Positions 45,627 to 58,168 are shown, counted from the first letter of the stretch. The stretch is 64,000 nucleotides of DNA from Cryptomeria japonica (GCF_030272615.1 NC_081414.1:765501483-765565482), one strand, 5' to 3'. Numbers and translations: made by a program. The notes: a model not told the origin generated them from the sequence alone.

Positions 45627-46764
45627 AAGCCTTCATGCAACTACATAGAAAGTACCAGTCCACTTTATCGTATGCTTTCCTTATATCAAGTTTAATTAGC
45701 ATGTTAGGACATTTTTGTTTTTGTATAGAGTGGATCGCTTCTTGCACAATTATTATTCCATCTAAAATTGATCTGTTTGGAACAAAGCCTGTTTGTTCTT
45801 CAGAGATTATGATTGGTAGTAATTTTTTCAGTCTATTTGCCATAATTTTCGTTACTAATTTGTATGTCATATTACATAATGATATGGGTCTGAATTCCTC
45901 CCATCTTGATGGATTTTCTTTTTTAGGTAAGAGGGCTAGAAATGTACTATTTATTTCTTTTGGAAAATTTCCTGCATTTCTAGATGCTTCTATTGCCTCC
46001 GAAACCTCATCTCCTATGATATGCCAACATTTCTGGTAAAAATTGGCAGGGAAGCCATCTGGTCCAGGTGCTTTTTCCCCATGAAATTGTGATAATGCTT
46101 GCTTTACTTCTTCCTTGGTTATTTCTGCGTTTAACATTTGATTATCTTCTTCTGAAATAAGTTTCGGTATGTTTCTGATCATATCCCTGTTATGTGATAG
46201 GTCTGAATATTCCCAGTTGTTTAACATATTTCTAAAATATTGAATTGCATCTTTCACGATCATTTTTTGATCTGTGATAATCTAGTTTTCCTCATTGGTT
46301 ATTTGTGTAATTCTGTTCATTGCCCTCCTTATCTTAGTGCTATTGTGGAAGAATTTAGTATTTTTATCCCCCTCATTTAGCCATGTTTCTCTGGCTTTTT
46401 GTTTCCAGTAAATTTCTTCTTTGCTGAGAATGTCCTCATATTCCCCCAGAAGTTTTTTTTCTGTTTCATATAGAATTTGATCCATTCCCTTTTCTATAAC
46501 TACTGCGTTAACAGTTTCCAGTTCTTTTTCAATTCTTAGCTTTTCCTCAAAGATGTTCTTAAACTTTTCCTTGTTCCAATCTAGTAATTTGTGTTTTATT
46601 TTTTTTAATTTTGATATTACTCTAAACATTTTTGATCCTTGGCATTTATTTTCTGACCACCATTCTTGAATATTCAGAAGAAAATCTTTGTGTTTAAGCC
46701 ACATATTTTCAAAGTTGAATGGTCTCCCACTGATTTTGTCTTCCCCAATTAATTCCAATCTCAC
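45556..46764 (-). pseudogene. LINE ORF2 reverse transcriptase, first part
   Basis: It contains EEVKQALSQFHGEKAPGPDG, STFLALLPKKENPSRWEEFR, PISLCNMTYKLVTKIMANRL, EEQTGFVPNRSILDGIIIVQ and KLDIRKAYDKVDWYFL, the classic N-terminal RT blocks of L1 LINEs. A TAG at 46282-46284 splits the linker between endonuclease and RT. At about 45559, loss of one base after QYSIL shifts the frame into the downstream part, where NGKPEGYFKATRG continues. Confidence 0.9.
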
Positions 46765-47434
46765 TGGGAAGTGATCTAATCCTGACCATGGTAGTACTGA
46801 GGCTTTAATTTATGCTTGAAAGGTGATCAAATCTCCTTTGAAGAAGAATCTGTCTAGAATTTCCGAGATGTTAGAGTAACCTGACCTTCTATTATTCCAT
46901 GTGTGTGAACACTTATCTGTTTTTATTTCTAATAGATAATTGTTATCTACCCATTCTGTGAAGTCTTTCTGTGATTGATTCATAGTCTTTGTTCCTCCAG
47001 TTTTTTCAGATTGGTGTAGAATTGTGTTGAAATCCCCCCCAATAATGTAATGGGGTTCGGCTAGATCTGCTAAAAACTAGTTTATTTCCAACCAAACTTT
47101 TCTCTTCATTTCTGTTACTATTGGCCCATAAACGTTGATGATTATGAATTCTATGCCTCTTTTTATTGCTCTAATTTTCCCTGCCATCCAATGCTGCATC
47201 TTTGCATAATTTGTATATGTTATTGTGTTTTTTTTCCATAATAGTGCCAATCCTCCTGATGCCCCAATGGAATCCATTGCTTCCATTTGCCATTAGTATA
47301 AGTTTTTACAAATTTTTTTCATGTCCTCCTTATTTAATTTTGTTTCTTGAATCATGAGGACGTCTATGTCTGCTCTTTTTAAGCTACGCTTGATTAAGCG
47401 TTGCTTACTAGGGGCTCCTAGACCCCTTACGTTC
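46765..47434 (-). pseudogene. LINE ORF2 apurinic-like endonuclease
   Basis: The frame starts ITWNVRGLGAPSKQRLIKRS, then DIDVLMIQETKL (catalytic Glu), ASGGLALLWK, IIINVYGP, IIGGDFNTI (Asp, Asn) and SGLDHFPVRLEL (Asp-His). This is the exonuclease-endonuclease-phosphatase fold that nicks target DNA for priming. Stops at 47293-47295 (TAA), 47077-47079 (TAG) and near 46810 (TAA) break it. It starts almost directly after the ORF1 stop. Confidence 0.88.
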
Positions 47435-47447
47435 CATGTTATTATTT

Positions 47448-49133
47448 TTATTCCAGGTTGGGGGTTGGTGGGTTCTTTATTGGCCTAAATAGATTTGTTA
47501 TTTTGGTTTGCCCCTCTGCTTCCCCATCCCGCAATCTCATTTCTAAAAAAGATTTTCTTCCCCTTTTGTTGGTATTAGATTTGCCATAATCTAGGGATTC
47601 TTTGTCTTCATCTGTCATCATTATTCCCTTATTTGGGGATTCTTTTTGTTTTTCCATTAATTCCCCATCTCTTTCTTCTTCCCTCATATTGATTAGTTCT
47701 CTGATTATGTAATTTCTTTCCTCTTCTTCACTCAGCCCCTTTACTACAGGTGAGAGATTTTCTATATTTTGCATATCTAGCATCTCTTCATCCTTTTTAT
47801 TCTCCATTTCCTCTGATTGAATTGTCACCATTCTATTATTAAGATCTCCTTCCAGGTTGGTGTTTTCTTCTATCTTATCTTTTTCCATTACTTCTTTAGC
47901 TAATTCTTCTGCAAAGTTTCCCATCAGGTTGTCCATGATCTTATCAAATTCTTTCTGAATTTCATCTTTTTCCTGCCTAATGGAGATCTCCTTCTCATTG
48001 ATTGTTTTGGAATTTTTCTGTATTTCACCCGATTGTGCCTTCGTGTTGGTATTTCCATCTAAGTTATTGTTCATTTGAATCATGCTCCTGTTATCTGTCT
48101 TTTTACTTATTATTGTTTTCCTTACCTGATTTTTGCCCTCATTAGGGTTTACATCCCAAATTTCATTTGGTGTTCTACCATTAAACCATTTTGGGCTTAA
48201 ATTGTAATATCCATCTATTGTGTTAATAGATATACTGTTTAAATCCTTTTTATTTCGTTCTATCTCAATTAAGATTTTAATATCTGAGTTATCTGTCCAG
48301 TTCTTTTCTAGGGCTACAAATCTTCCCAATTTATTGCCTATTTCTGCTAAAATCTTGACATGCATTAATTCTACCGGGATATTGTAAATGACTATCCATC
48401 TAGATTCTGCTCTAAATCTATGCTTATTCGTATCAAACTTAGGTCTCCAGTTTATAAATTTGAAATTCATACCCTTGTAGAAAAATTGTTTTCCTTCCAA
48501 CAAGCTGGTTTTCAAAGACTTATCATAACATTCTATAAAGATGTAATTATTATTTAGGGCGGTTATACTTACCTTCCCGCGATATTCCTTTCTCCACCAT
48601 TCTGCAATGTCTGATGAAGATTGTCCTTTGCCTTCCCATTTGGCGAATAGCCCGTGTTTCTCACAAAAATCCCTTAGCTCTGTATTGGTGCTTGTAATTA
48701 TGTCCGGTTTCGGCTTAGGCTAGTTCGTGTTTATCCAGACCTATTTTTTCCTTTGCATTACCTGTTCGGCCCATGTTTTTGTTCTCTTTTCTTCAATATC
48801 ATTGCTATTTCTCCATGAGATAGGTTCCCTGACTCTGGAAGGTTTTATAAAACCTTCTGCATGTTTTCCTTGCATACCTAGGTGTGGCCATTCACTGTTT
48901 CTTAACCCTAATGGCACCCTGTTCGCATTAGTTGCAAATACAAGGACCCTAGTTGTAATCGGTATTGCCCAAATTTCCTCCGTGTTTAGTCCCGCCTTCT
49001 CCTTCCTTCTTTCCTCTTTGATTGTCCTCCTGCTTTTTACTTGCTGCCAGCCGTTGCTCTGCGGAAGGGGAGCCCTTCCAGATGTCGACGGGAACCTGTA
49101 TATGTTGTTTTCGATGAACCTGCTCCTTTCCAT
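47448..49133 (-). pseudogene. LINE ORF1 (nucleic-acid-binding, DUF4283-like)
   Basis: It is one frame of 562 codons from MERSRFIENN at 49133 to NPPTPNLE. Two TAG codons, at 48741-48743 and 48720-48722, only seven codons apart, are the sole interruptions. The middle has the DUF4283-like pattern of plant LINE ORF1: CEKHGLFAKWEGKG, YIFIECYDKSLKTSLLEGKQ, RFRAESRWIVIYNIPVELMH and LGRFVALEKNW. The C-terminal half is highly charged and rich in Glu/Lys. ORF1 would coat the LINE RNA. Both stops could derive from CAG. Confidence 0.87.
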
Positions 49134-49152
49134 TGCGAAATCTATTGAATCA

Positions 49153-49170
49153 AATAAAAATTCTGTCTTT
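49153..49170. repeat. LINE target-site duplication (right copy)
   Basis: AATAAAAATTCTGTCTTT pairs with 41809-41826, with one mismatch. Confidence 0.85.
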
Positions 49171-49380
49171 GAATATATATGTAAAATATCAAATTATTTC
49201 TTATTTTAAAAAAAAAATAACAGACATAAATTTCATTAATATTTTTATATTTGATCAATTTACATCATTTTGAAAATTCAGTGTAGAAATGTCACTTTTA
49301 TGTGGTCTAAGTTAAAACACTTTTAGTTGTGTTGGCCGCTTCCTTTATAAAAGGGTGACACAACATTTTGCTTTTACCCC
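49171..49380. mobile_element. Right end of a TIR-family transposon
   Basis: GTTGGCCGCTTCCTTTATAA then AAGGGTGACACAAC..TTTTGCTTTTACCCC matches the right end of the 956 bp element at 54809-55764 (TTGGCCATTTCCTTTATAAA, AGTGTGACACAAC, ACTTTTAACCCC). Similarity also extends left over AT-rich sequence. The LINE inserted to its left, and the left terminus was not found. Confidence 0.65.
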
Positions 49381-49559
49381 AAAGCAAAAAAACATTACAA
49401 AAATAATAATAAAACATAATCAAATAACTAGAAATGAACAATCTTAGAAGAGATAACGTAGTGGTAGACACTATTGTCGAATGGATAGCAACCCATAAGA
49501 AACATGGAAAATAGAATTGATAGCTAGGTACAAACTTGAAATTTTTTAGGTCACCCAAC

Positions 49560-51886
49560 ATAAAGAAGTTTTCTTTTTTAAAATCCCTTGATTACATAAA
49601 TTCTCATAAGAGAAAGAGAAGGATATATATATCCATCCCTATAGGCAACAAAATAAAACATATCCACAAAGTGTGGACATGCCAAACAAAGAGAACATAA
49701 CAATAGACATTTGAGTATTGATGCCATACTAAATCATTTCGTAGCCAACCTTCAAAAACCGCATTACAAACAAGCAACAAACTAATTATAATTTTTTAAG
49801 CTAAATGACTTTTCTATAACCATGTGGAAAAATTCATAACCATTGACCACAATGATCCATCTCACTAAAGAGAAAAGGAAGATGAAGCATACATCCATAA
49901 GAAAGTTCAACTCCCTTAACAAGACACTCATTGGGAGTATCAACCTCTTGGAAGAACAATGTTCTCATTGGTCTTGCAATCAACACCAATCGATTTCTCC
50001 TAAAAAGCATTGTATTGAACTTGTATCTCTCTTAGAGTGATATGTAGGTTTGGGTTGGACCAAAGGGAGGATTTCAAAGTGTTGAGATAATGAGGCATTC
50101 ACACAAATGATTAGGGCTTCCATTTGAATGGAATTGAAAGTGTGGGAGAATGCAGCAAGGTAGAAAAAATTTCAAATGTTTTTCTAATTAATGTGCCTAA
50201 AGGTATATGAAATGATATTGATATGTGAGGATAGCTTGAGTAATGCTACTTTCTAGGACCAAACTTAGAAAAAAGGATAGGGGGATATAAATGAAGATAC
50301 TCATACAAACATTAGACATGGGGGAAGAAACAACGAGCATGCTTGATAGTCTTCTTTTTAGTATAAAAAAGACAAGATGGTGTTAGGGAGATGGAGAGAT
50401 GATCTCCTATAGGATCCTTCACATGTAGAATTTTTCAGGCCTTCGACTGGGATTAGACCTCAACTTTCAATCTCTAAATAAGAGGACTTAACTTGTTCTA
50501 TTTTCACATGGTTATGCTTGCAATTTCATTTACAATTAAAATGGGTTGACAGGGAACAAGTTGATAGGATTTATCTATATATAATTTTAAAGGGAAAGCA
50601 TGGAAGTTTCAATTGTTTGGCCATTTCCAAAATGTACAGAAGTTAACATGGCAGGAGGTAGACATCAAACCAACTAGTTGAAGAAAAACAATCCTTTGAA
50701 TTTGAAGAACTGGAGGTGATATGAGGGGGGAAGCTTTAATTGGGCCTTGAGATGTTGTATGTTATCCAATTGAATCTAGCTGGGTGTTAGAGGTCTTGAA
50801 AAAATTGAATGCCTTTTTTAAGGAGTTGTTTGCTTTAAAAGATTTTGTTCAAAGCAAGAAGGGCATTGTCAAGATGAAGAAGACAATTCCACCCAATAAA
50901 GGAAGAAGAACAACTTAAACCATGACTCATAGATTCATTCTATGAGAATTTCCAAATAGAGTTGAAGGGGGGTTGAACCATGAATTTTGAAGCAAGGAGA
51001 AAGTAATAGCTTATCCATCCATTTTACCAATTCTCATGATCAACCAACTGAAGTAGCTTGAGTACGATGGAATATTAGATGTTTCCATGGATAATTATCA
51101 TCCAATGTCCTAACAATCCATTTGGTAGTTACCTTGGGTGTAAGGATAAATGATATTTGGCCCTTCTTTATCTTTGGTTGAATATAGTGAATCCATGACA
51201 TACTAGGCAACCCTTTTTTATTTCCTTACTTAGACCAAAGGAAGCTCCCAATTAACCGAGACAATTGATTGTAACAAGCTTAAAAAGGAAGTTAACATTA
51301 TGAAATGTATGCATGACTAGCAATAAGGACGTTATTGACATTTTATATTGTACTAGCCATGACAAGAAATCTGTTGATTTGATTCAAAAAAAATTCTCTT
51401 AAAATTTTAGCTAAGAACCATTTCCATATTTCTATAAGGGAAACTCCAATAATGGTATTCCTTAGTATATATTAATAGCCCCATGCTTGAATTCTATCCA
51501 CTCACACAAAATCAAAGGTGGACGAGGGTTGGGCCTTATAATGAAATATTCAATTTTATGCATGACTAGTTTAGAAACAAAATTTGAACAAAAATGATCC
51601 AAAATATCAAGAGTATGAGCTGCTTTTACTAAATTTTGAATGAAAGTCATGATATCACCAACAAAATGGCAATTGAGAGTAGTTGAATTTCCAAGAAGCA
51701 TGATACCATGAATAATTATTAGCAATCGCATGTTCAAGGAGATATGCAAGTGCGTCAATAATAAGAACATACAAGAATGGGGTAATTGGACAACCTTAGC
51801 ATATAGATTTCTGGAGAGGAAATGATGGAGAAATAACATTGTTGGAAACCACTCTAGCATTCACATTTGTGAAAATAATTTTAATT
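49560..51886 (-). pseudogene. Ancient LINE remnant (RT and C-terminal region)
   Basis: On the minus strand, 51890-51700 reads an RT block: SPSFPLQKSIC, stop, GCPITPFLYVLIIDALAYLL (compare the usual RGVRQGCPLSPYLF). Then GIMLLGNSTTLNCHFVGD (decayed FADD) and TFIQNLVKAAHTLDILDHFC, KLVMHKIEYFI. Around 51190-51270 RLIGSFLWSK and KGLPSMSWIHYIQPK match the region after RT. Stops and shifts are frequent, so it is far older than the LINE at 41827. The N-terminal half is missing because the Tat LTR starts at 51887. The part left of 50500 has no readable domain and its edge is a guess. Confidence 0.6.
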
Positions 51887-53586
51887 TGATGCATGGAAAA
51901 GGGGACACAAGCCAAAAACACAAGTTCATATGTTAATAAGTTAGTTCCAACCAAAAACCAACACAAATGTGCTAAAATCCTTCACATGCATATGAAAAGA
52001 GATAAAAGCATACAAAGAAGCATAAAAAAGTGAAAGAGGAGTAAGAAGACTCCCTAAGATGATCCCATGATGCTTGATGGTTCTCCCTTGTTCTTCTCCT
52101 CTTCAAGATCCAAATGTGTGAGTGTAGCTCTCAGCTTTGGCACTAACTATGGATGCCAAATGGAGATTCAAATGGTTGAATATGATAAACTTCCTATTGC
52201 TATACAAATGCTAGAATAATATTGCTATGAGAAAAACTCTATGATAATGTAAGTATAATAACAATGCTCAAAATGATTCCTCCTTTGCTTGAGGAGAAGG
52301 GTTCTATTTATAGGCAAAATAGAAGATTGGATGGTCAAGATTGATCCGGTTTGTGGAGGGCCAAGATTGCATGAGTCATGATGCATGTGATGGTTTTCAA
52401 CCCAATCCCATGATGAAAAGTGTCAGCATGAGATGAACTGAGAGGAGAGGGAAGGAGAATTTAATGCCTGAGAAGACATGAGGGTAACCATGGATGGTTT
52501 AGTTAGGGTTGAGTTAATGGATAAAGCTTTATCCAAAGGATAAAATCTTGTGCAAGGGTTAAAGAGATAACCATGGTCAAAGCAATGAATTCTTGAAGAA
52601 ACCCATGAGTTAAAATGAGGGTTAAGTTAGAGAGAAAGTCTCTAACCATGGGTCAAGGTTGAGTTCAATCATTAATGGTTCTGTAAGAACCTTACTTGTT
52701 TTGGAAGACTTTGGAGATTATCTTGTGGAAGAATAAAGCCTTTAATGCTTTAAGAAGACTTTGCATGTTTTTGAGAAGTGACCCTTTTCTTAAGGAATGT
52801 GCAAATGTTTAAGGGGTAATTAGGCAAATAGGAAGGGATTAGAATAATCTAGAAGGGGTTTAGGCATGCAAGTGGAATCCGTAGGAGAAGGCAAGTGGGA
52901 GGTATTTTTAGGATTTTTTAAATAAATATAATTTTTTAAAAATATGTGCAACTTGCATTTGGACAGATATTTAAATAAATATTCAGTTATTTAATATGAG
53001 AGTGATTTAATTAAATGTGAATTTAACTAAATGTGAAAGAGGGATTTAATAATTAGGCTTAAGAGGAATCTAGAAGGAAGCAATTAAAGGTTTGAAGACT
53101 TTGAGGGAAACCATTAAAGGCTTGAAGACTTTAAAGGAAGCCATTAAAGGTTTCAAGTAGGTGAGGATAAATGAGATTTTAAATAAATAATTCATTTATT
53201 TAAAGTAGTGGTGCAACTTGCATTTGTAGAAGAATACAAGTGGATGGGGACTTAAATAAATATTCATTTATTTAAATGTGTGTGCAACTTGCCATTTTAG
53301 GAAAATGCAAGTGGGTGAAGGATAAAGGGGATTTAAATAAATGTTTATTTATTTAAAAGTGCAGGAGGGACTAATGAAATAAATATGTTTTATTTATTTA
53401 ATTAATTGTTTGAATTTGATTAAGTGAATTAAATCAAATAAATTGAATAATTTATTTAATTAATAGAAGAAGAGGGCTAGGGTGAATTAATTAAATATTA
53501 ATTTACTTAATTGTTGATTGATGTTTAAATAATCATATAAATACTAAGTATTGATTTGATTAAGTGGACAGATTTATGTGTCTATA
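51887..53586 (-). repeat. Older Tat 3' LTR (1700 bp)
   Basis: It opens TGATGCATGG and ends GTGTCTATA (ACA to ATA at the tip). A minus-strand TATA box (CTATAAATAG) is near 52310. AT palindromes and GACTTTGAGGGAAACCATTAA repeats (around 53095) are kept. In 52131-52190 it resembles the 3' LTR of the young element (25131-25190) and not its 5' LTR. Confidence 0.88.
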
Positions 53587-53599
53587 TTTGGCCCTCTTT
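53587..53599 (-). promoter_or_regulatory. Older Tat polypurine tract
   Basis: The minus strand reads AAAGAGGGCCAAA next to the LTR. Two C bases now interrupt the purine run. Confidence 0.75.
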
Positions 53600-54805
53600 G
53601 AGACGGTGTGGTTTATCACATTATTTCAAAGAAAAACAAGTAAGCATGGTACATGCCACAACATGTGCCAAGTTGGTGGTTAGGTATGCCCTCTCGAGAG
53701 ATGTGACGAAATTTCAAAAATTCGGGTGACCTCTCAAATTTTCTAAGAACATTAGGCAGGGATAGAATGGAGGATTTGGGAATGAAGTATGGAGAAGGAT
53801 AAGATGATAAGTACCCTTACCCTAGGTCAGGTAGGAGATACTGTGCAAAAGCGGTGTTGTGTTCTATTTGATGGATGTTGTACAATTGATCAATATTGGT
53901 TGGACAATCTGGTGCAATTGATTGATGTAATTGAGTAAGTGAGTCAAATCGACTTGATGAGACTTAGACAATTAATGTAATTGCTCGATGAAGTCAAAGT
54001 ATTTGAAGCAAACTACTCATTGAGACAGACAATTTATATAATTGTCTATTTTGATTGGCTGATCAATTGACAATTTTTGCATTTTAGGTTGTTTGTGGTG
54101 TTTGCTGGACTCATCGTACCTATTGAGACTAGATAATTGATGTAACTATTGTAGCCTAGGTGTGTGTGAGTCGATGTACCTGTGTAGACATAGTAGCTTC
54201 CTTTTCTTATAGGATGACCTAGGTAACATAATTTACGCAGTCCCTCCTTTTAGAGATAGGCTGTGATGAACGTGACTTGATTGGTTTGATGGGAGATGAT
54301 GTAGGGTATGTGATGCTAATGATCGAGATAGGGAGGGTGAGGTGGGGAAGTATATTTTAGATAGAAGATATGGATGACCTAGTACTCATTCATGTGGAAG
54401 AGGATCAAAATAAAGTTATCCGTTGACATGAATGGGGTGTTTATCATTGTACTCACTCATGATTTTAGGGATAGTCCTTTACACTTAGATTTCTCATAGA
54501 AACCCTATTCTTTGCGTATACATGCACACAAAATATTTACAATGTATGAGTGAACATATGTATGAGCAATATACAACAAAATGCAATATATACAGATAAC
54601 ATGAAACGGGTGGTCCATGGATTATTCATAATGCTTTATTTCCTCATTGAGCATGGTAGTATCGATTTTTGGTCGAGTGAATAGAAACTAAGGTTGAGGA
54701 TTGCACCTGTAAACAAATATCTTAGACAAGGAAAAAATCCCCTTTTTTTTGGTTCATATACATATGGTCGAGGTATACATTGTAGTCAGTAAGCCATAGT
54801 GATCC
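53600..54805 (-). other. Older Tat 3' non-coding region, LTR-proximal part
   Basis: It aligns with 26665-28110 of the young element, for example CTCTCGAGAGATG at about 53692 and the GACAATCTGGTGCAATTGAT text at about 53902. The rest of the region resumes at 55768 after the TIR insertion. No coding sequence is seen. Confidence 0.7.
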
Positions 54806-54808
54806 ATG

Positions 54809-55764
54809 GGTAGAAGTACAATATTGTGTCACGTTATAGACCAACTTATCAGCAAAAGAGAATTTAAGTTTTTCAAACTAAAAATTAATTTTAGTCAAAC
54901 CTACAACCTATATAGATTCATTATAGATAAGTTATATATGGATAAAAAAATTTCCAATCATAAGTGTCTACTAAATGTATATTTTATATAACTTTATGTC
55001 TAATTACCAATTTTTTTGTTTCTGAAAAACTCGATGTTTCAACAACTCCTACTCTTACAAATAATTTTTTTTGAAATGTAAAAATACCCTTTTATAGATC
55101 TACAAGTGAATATTCAAAAATATCTCTTTTGATATTTTAATTTTTTTAATATTTACATTTTATTTTTATTGAAAGTAGGTCATCAACACACATATAAGAT
55201 TGATTATCTTGACAAGAAAAAATAATAAAATTTATTTAAATTTTTTGGAAATAATATGATGCAGTAGATAAAAGAATCTATTTCAAGATGATATAATTTT
55301 TTTTGATTTGGATAAATAATGAATAAAAAAGGTGGCGACAAATGGAAAGTTATATTTCAGTACACAACTTTTAAAATTTATTGAAAAATATATATTTATA
55401 AAAAATAGTAAAAAATATATCCATGCACTAAAGTTTCAAGATATCAATATACACAAAAAAATTTGAAAAAAGGGTAAAATTTATTAAATAAAGTGTGGCG
55501 GCTGTGTAACTTCAATTTCAACATTTTATTAGCAACTAAATTATAGTTGCTACTTTATACAAAACTATATTCAAATTTTCATTTTAAATTTTTATAAAAA
55601 TTAAAAAAACATAAAATACACAAAAGAATATAAATTTTATTAGTTTACATAATTTCAAAATTTAAAACATAATTTTCACTTTCTATTGGTTCAATTTGAA
55701 AAATTGAATCAACATTGGCCATTTCCTTTATAAAAGTGTGACACAACTTTGTACTTTTAACCCC
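54809..55764. mobile_element. 956 bp non-autonomous TIR transposon
   Basis: The left end GGTAGAAGTACAATATTG..TGTCAC (54809-54832) is the imperfect inverse of the right end (55738-55764, whose complement starts GGGGTTAAAAGTACAAAG). Direct copies of ATG flank it (54806-54808 and 55765-55767), and the host Tat text is continuous across it when compared with 28100-28140. The interior is AT-rich with no transposase; the 61-codon ORF at 54806 is not convincing. A 3 bp duplication would fit PIF/Harbinger or CACTA, but the ends match neither standard form closely, so the superfamily is open. Confidence 0.75.
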
Positions 55765-55767
55765 ATG

Positions 55768-56785
55768 AATTTGTATTTTTGCATAGGATTGCATAGTTTA
55801 GTGAACTTACCATGTAGACATCATTAGTACATGCCCCAAAGCTTAATTGGAACAAATCCACAGACATAAAACAAAGAAAAAGATATCATGAACCATGCTG
55901 GCTACTCTAATCACTTGTGGATATCCCAGAGTAGCATAGGAAACTGATATATAAAGCAATAATTTGACCAAGTGCCTATGAGACAAACAACATCTTCTTG
56001 TCAATGATATATGCCACCATGTCTTGTTTTGAAGGAAGGATGCATCCTTGTTTAAGATAGTTTTGTGTATGATAGTTGGTCATCTTGTATGTAGCTCAAA
56101 ATGTTGTTTTGTATCTGACTGGATGTTTATGTACAATGAACAAGTTTATTGTAATAGTTTTGATTGATTTTGATGTTTTTCTAATATTTTTAGGTCTTTG
56201 AATTATTTTGAATGTTTTTTGATTATTTCAAGACATTTTTCGAATGTTTTTGGTCTTTTTGAATGTGTTATGAATGTTTTGGATTATTTCAAGATATTTT
56301 TTGAATGAGTAACTCGGTGAATCACCAATATTTAGAATCCACTCCCATCATATAGTAAAATGTTGCCCCTAGCTAGCATGAAAGCATGATATGGGATGCA
56401 TGAGGTAATAACCTTGATTATAGATCAATAACTATCCACAGTAGATCTCTGATTTATGAGTAGATGCAATAAATGTGATCACAACAAGTTCGAATGAAAA
56501 TGGAGATACGAAATTTACGAATGACACATGTTTACCAAGTTTTCACCATGATACTTATCCAAGGAGTCATCAAAAATAGTTTTCATCGTTTGGATGAATG
56601 ATTTTTCTTTACTATTTTCTTGATTTTCCCATTTTTTTGGTACTTTTTTCAGGACTTTTTCTGAATGTTTTTGGTATTTTCTGATATTTGATTAGCTTGA
56701 TTCTTTGCACAACTTATGTATGAAACTTTTTGAGATGCATGTTGTTGATTGGATATGCCAATGGTTCTCCTTTTGAAGTTGCTAG
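55768..56785 (-). other. Older Tat 3' non-coding region, pol-proximal part
   Basis: It aligns with 28115-29061 of the young element (GTAGACATCATTAGTACATG, GAAGGATGCATCCTTGTTTA). Degenerate copies of the 30 bp repeat, built on AAGACATTTTTCGAATGTTT, lie at 56195-56310. Confidence 0.7.
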
Positions 56786-58165
56786 CTAATATGCCCCATA
56801 ATCGAAGACTGCATTGATGATATATGGGGCCAACAAATTGGATTTAAATTTGCCCTGATGTTCTCTATTTGGTTGATTGCGAGGATTTTCTATGAGAACA
56901 AGATCTCCTACCTCAAATGTTTGAGGTTTGACTCTATAATTGTAACTTCTGCTCATGCACTGCTGATATGCTTTTAGGTGATTGTAGGCAACTTGTCGCT
57001 TCCCATCAAGCAGTTCCAAGTCCTGAATATGTGAGACCCGATACTCTTCATCATTAATTAAATTATGCAAGGAAACCCGTAGGGATGGTAATTCTACCTC
57101 AATAGGAAATATAACCTCTGCTCCATATACAAGCGAGTATGAGTTTGCGCCTGTAGTGGTTCGAATGTTAGTTTGATATGCCCATAGTGCTGGATTCAAA
57201 CGAATGTGCCAATCATGACCGACATCATTGACCATCTTCTTTAGGATCCTCAACATGTTCTTGTTTTAAGCTTCTGCTTGACCATTTCCTTGTGGGTAAT
57301 ATGGGGTGGAGAAATGATGTTGGATATGAAGCTTCTCATAGAGTTCTTGGACATCCTAATTCTTTAAAGGAAGTTCCTTATCTATGATGATGGACATGGG
57401 TACACCATACCGATAGATGATGTAGTTTAAGATAAAATGAAACGATCTTCTTGCCGGTTACATGGGTAAGTGGAAAGGCTTTGATCCACTTGGTGAAATA
57501 TTATCTGGTGCTAATGATGAAGTTATGACAATTGGATGAAGATGGATGGATTTTACCAACAAGGTCTAGTCCCTATTGACAAAAGGGCCATGGTGTTGCG
57601 ATGAGTTGCAATTTTTGTACTGGTGCATGTATGAAATCTCTGTTAACTTGGCACTTTTTACATTTTCTGACAAAGTAGCAGGAGTCTTTTTCCACGGAGG
57701 GCCAATAGTATCTTGCCCTCATGATCTTTTAAGCTAATGAAGGGCCACTTGAATCAGCCCTACATATACCTTCATGTACTTCTTCTAAAGCTGTGGTCAC
57801 CTCACCTTTCTCTAAACATTGGAGGAGAGTACCATTGATACTTCGTCAGTATAGGGTTTCGACAATGATAGTGTATTGAGCGAATTGGTATATGAAGGTT
57901 TTTCATTGATTGTTTGATTGGTTTGGTGTGAGGATTTGATCGCGTAGGTAAGCATAAAATCACCATACCATGGGGAATCAGGATCGATGAGTTGACATAC
58001 CATCTTGGATTACAAAATATCATAACCGGGGATCCAAAGCTGTTTAACTAAGAACTTGTAACGTGTTGAGTTATGTGGAAGATCGAGGAGAGAGGATATT
58101 GTGGCCATTGCATCTGTTGCTCTGTTTTGATCTCGAGGAATCTGCTCAAAAGTGATAGCTGTGAA
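56786..58165 (-). pseudogene. Older Tat integrase, decayed
   Basis: The C-terminal part is open (57256-56786): MLRILKKMVNDVGHDWHIRL, NPALWAYQTNIRTTTGA, LVYGAEVIFPIEVELPSLRV and a GPY module altered to APY (NLLAPYIINAVFDYGAY). The core and zinc site lie between 57257 and 57900 in broken frames, with several stops and a one-base insertion. It is homologous to 29062-30350 of the young element. Confidence 0.85.
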
Positions 58166-58168
58166 TAA

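Larger units (their letters stand above)
41827..49152 (-). mobile_element. Nearly full-length L1-type LINE (7.3 kb)
   Basis: On the minus strand the order is: a very short 5' end, ORF1 (49133-47448), ORF2 with endonuclease, RT, zinc-knuckle-like Cys cluster and RNase H (about 47434-43234), a 1.4 kb 3' untranslated region and a poly(A) tail (T run 41824-41836 on the plus strand). An 18 bp target duplication flanks it. The RNase H tail is a feature of many plant L1-clade LINEs. Both ORFs carry several stops and two frameshifts. Since ORF1 begins only about 20 bp from the 5' junction, some 5' UTR may have been lost on insertion. Confidence 0.93.

Noticed and set aside
48727-49209. 160-codon plus-strand ORF with hydrophobic stretches
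   Set aside because: It is antisense to LINE ORF1, whose domain and frame are clear.
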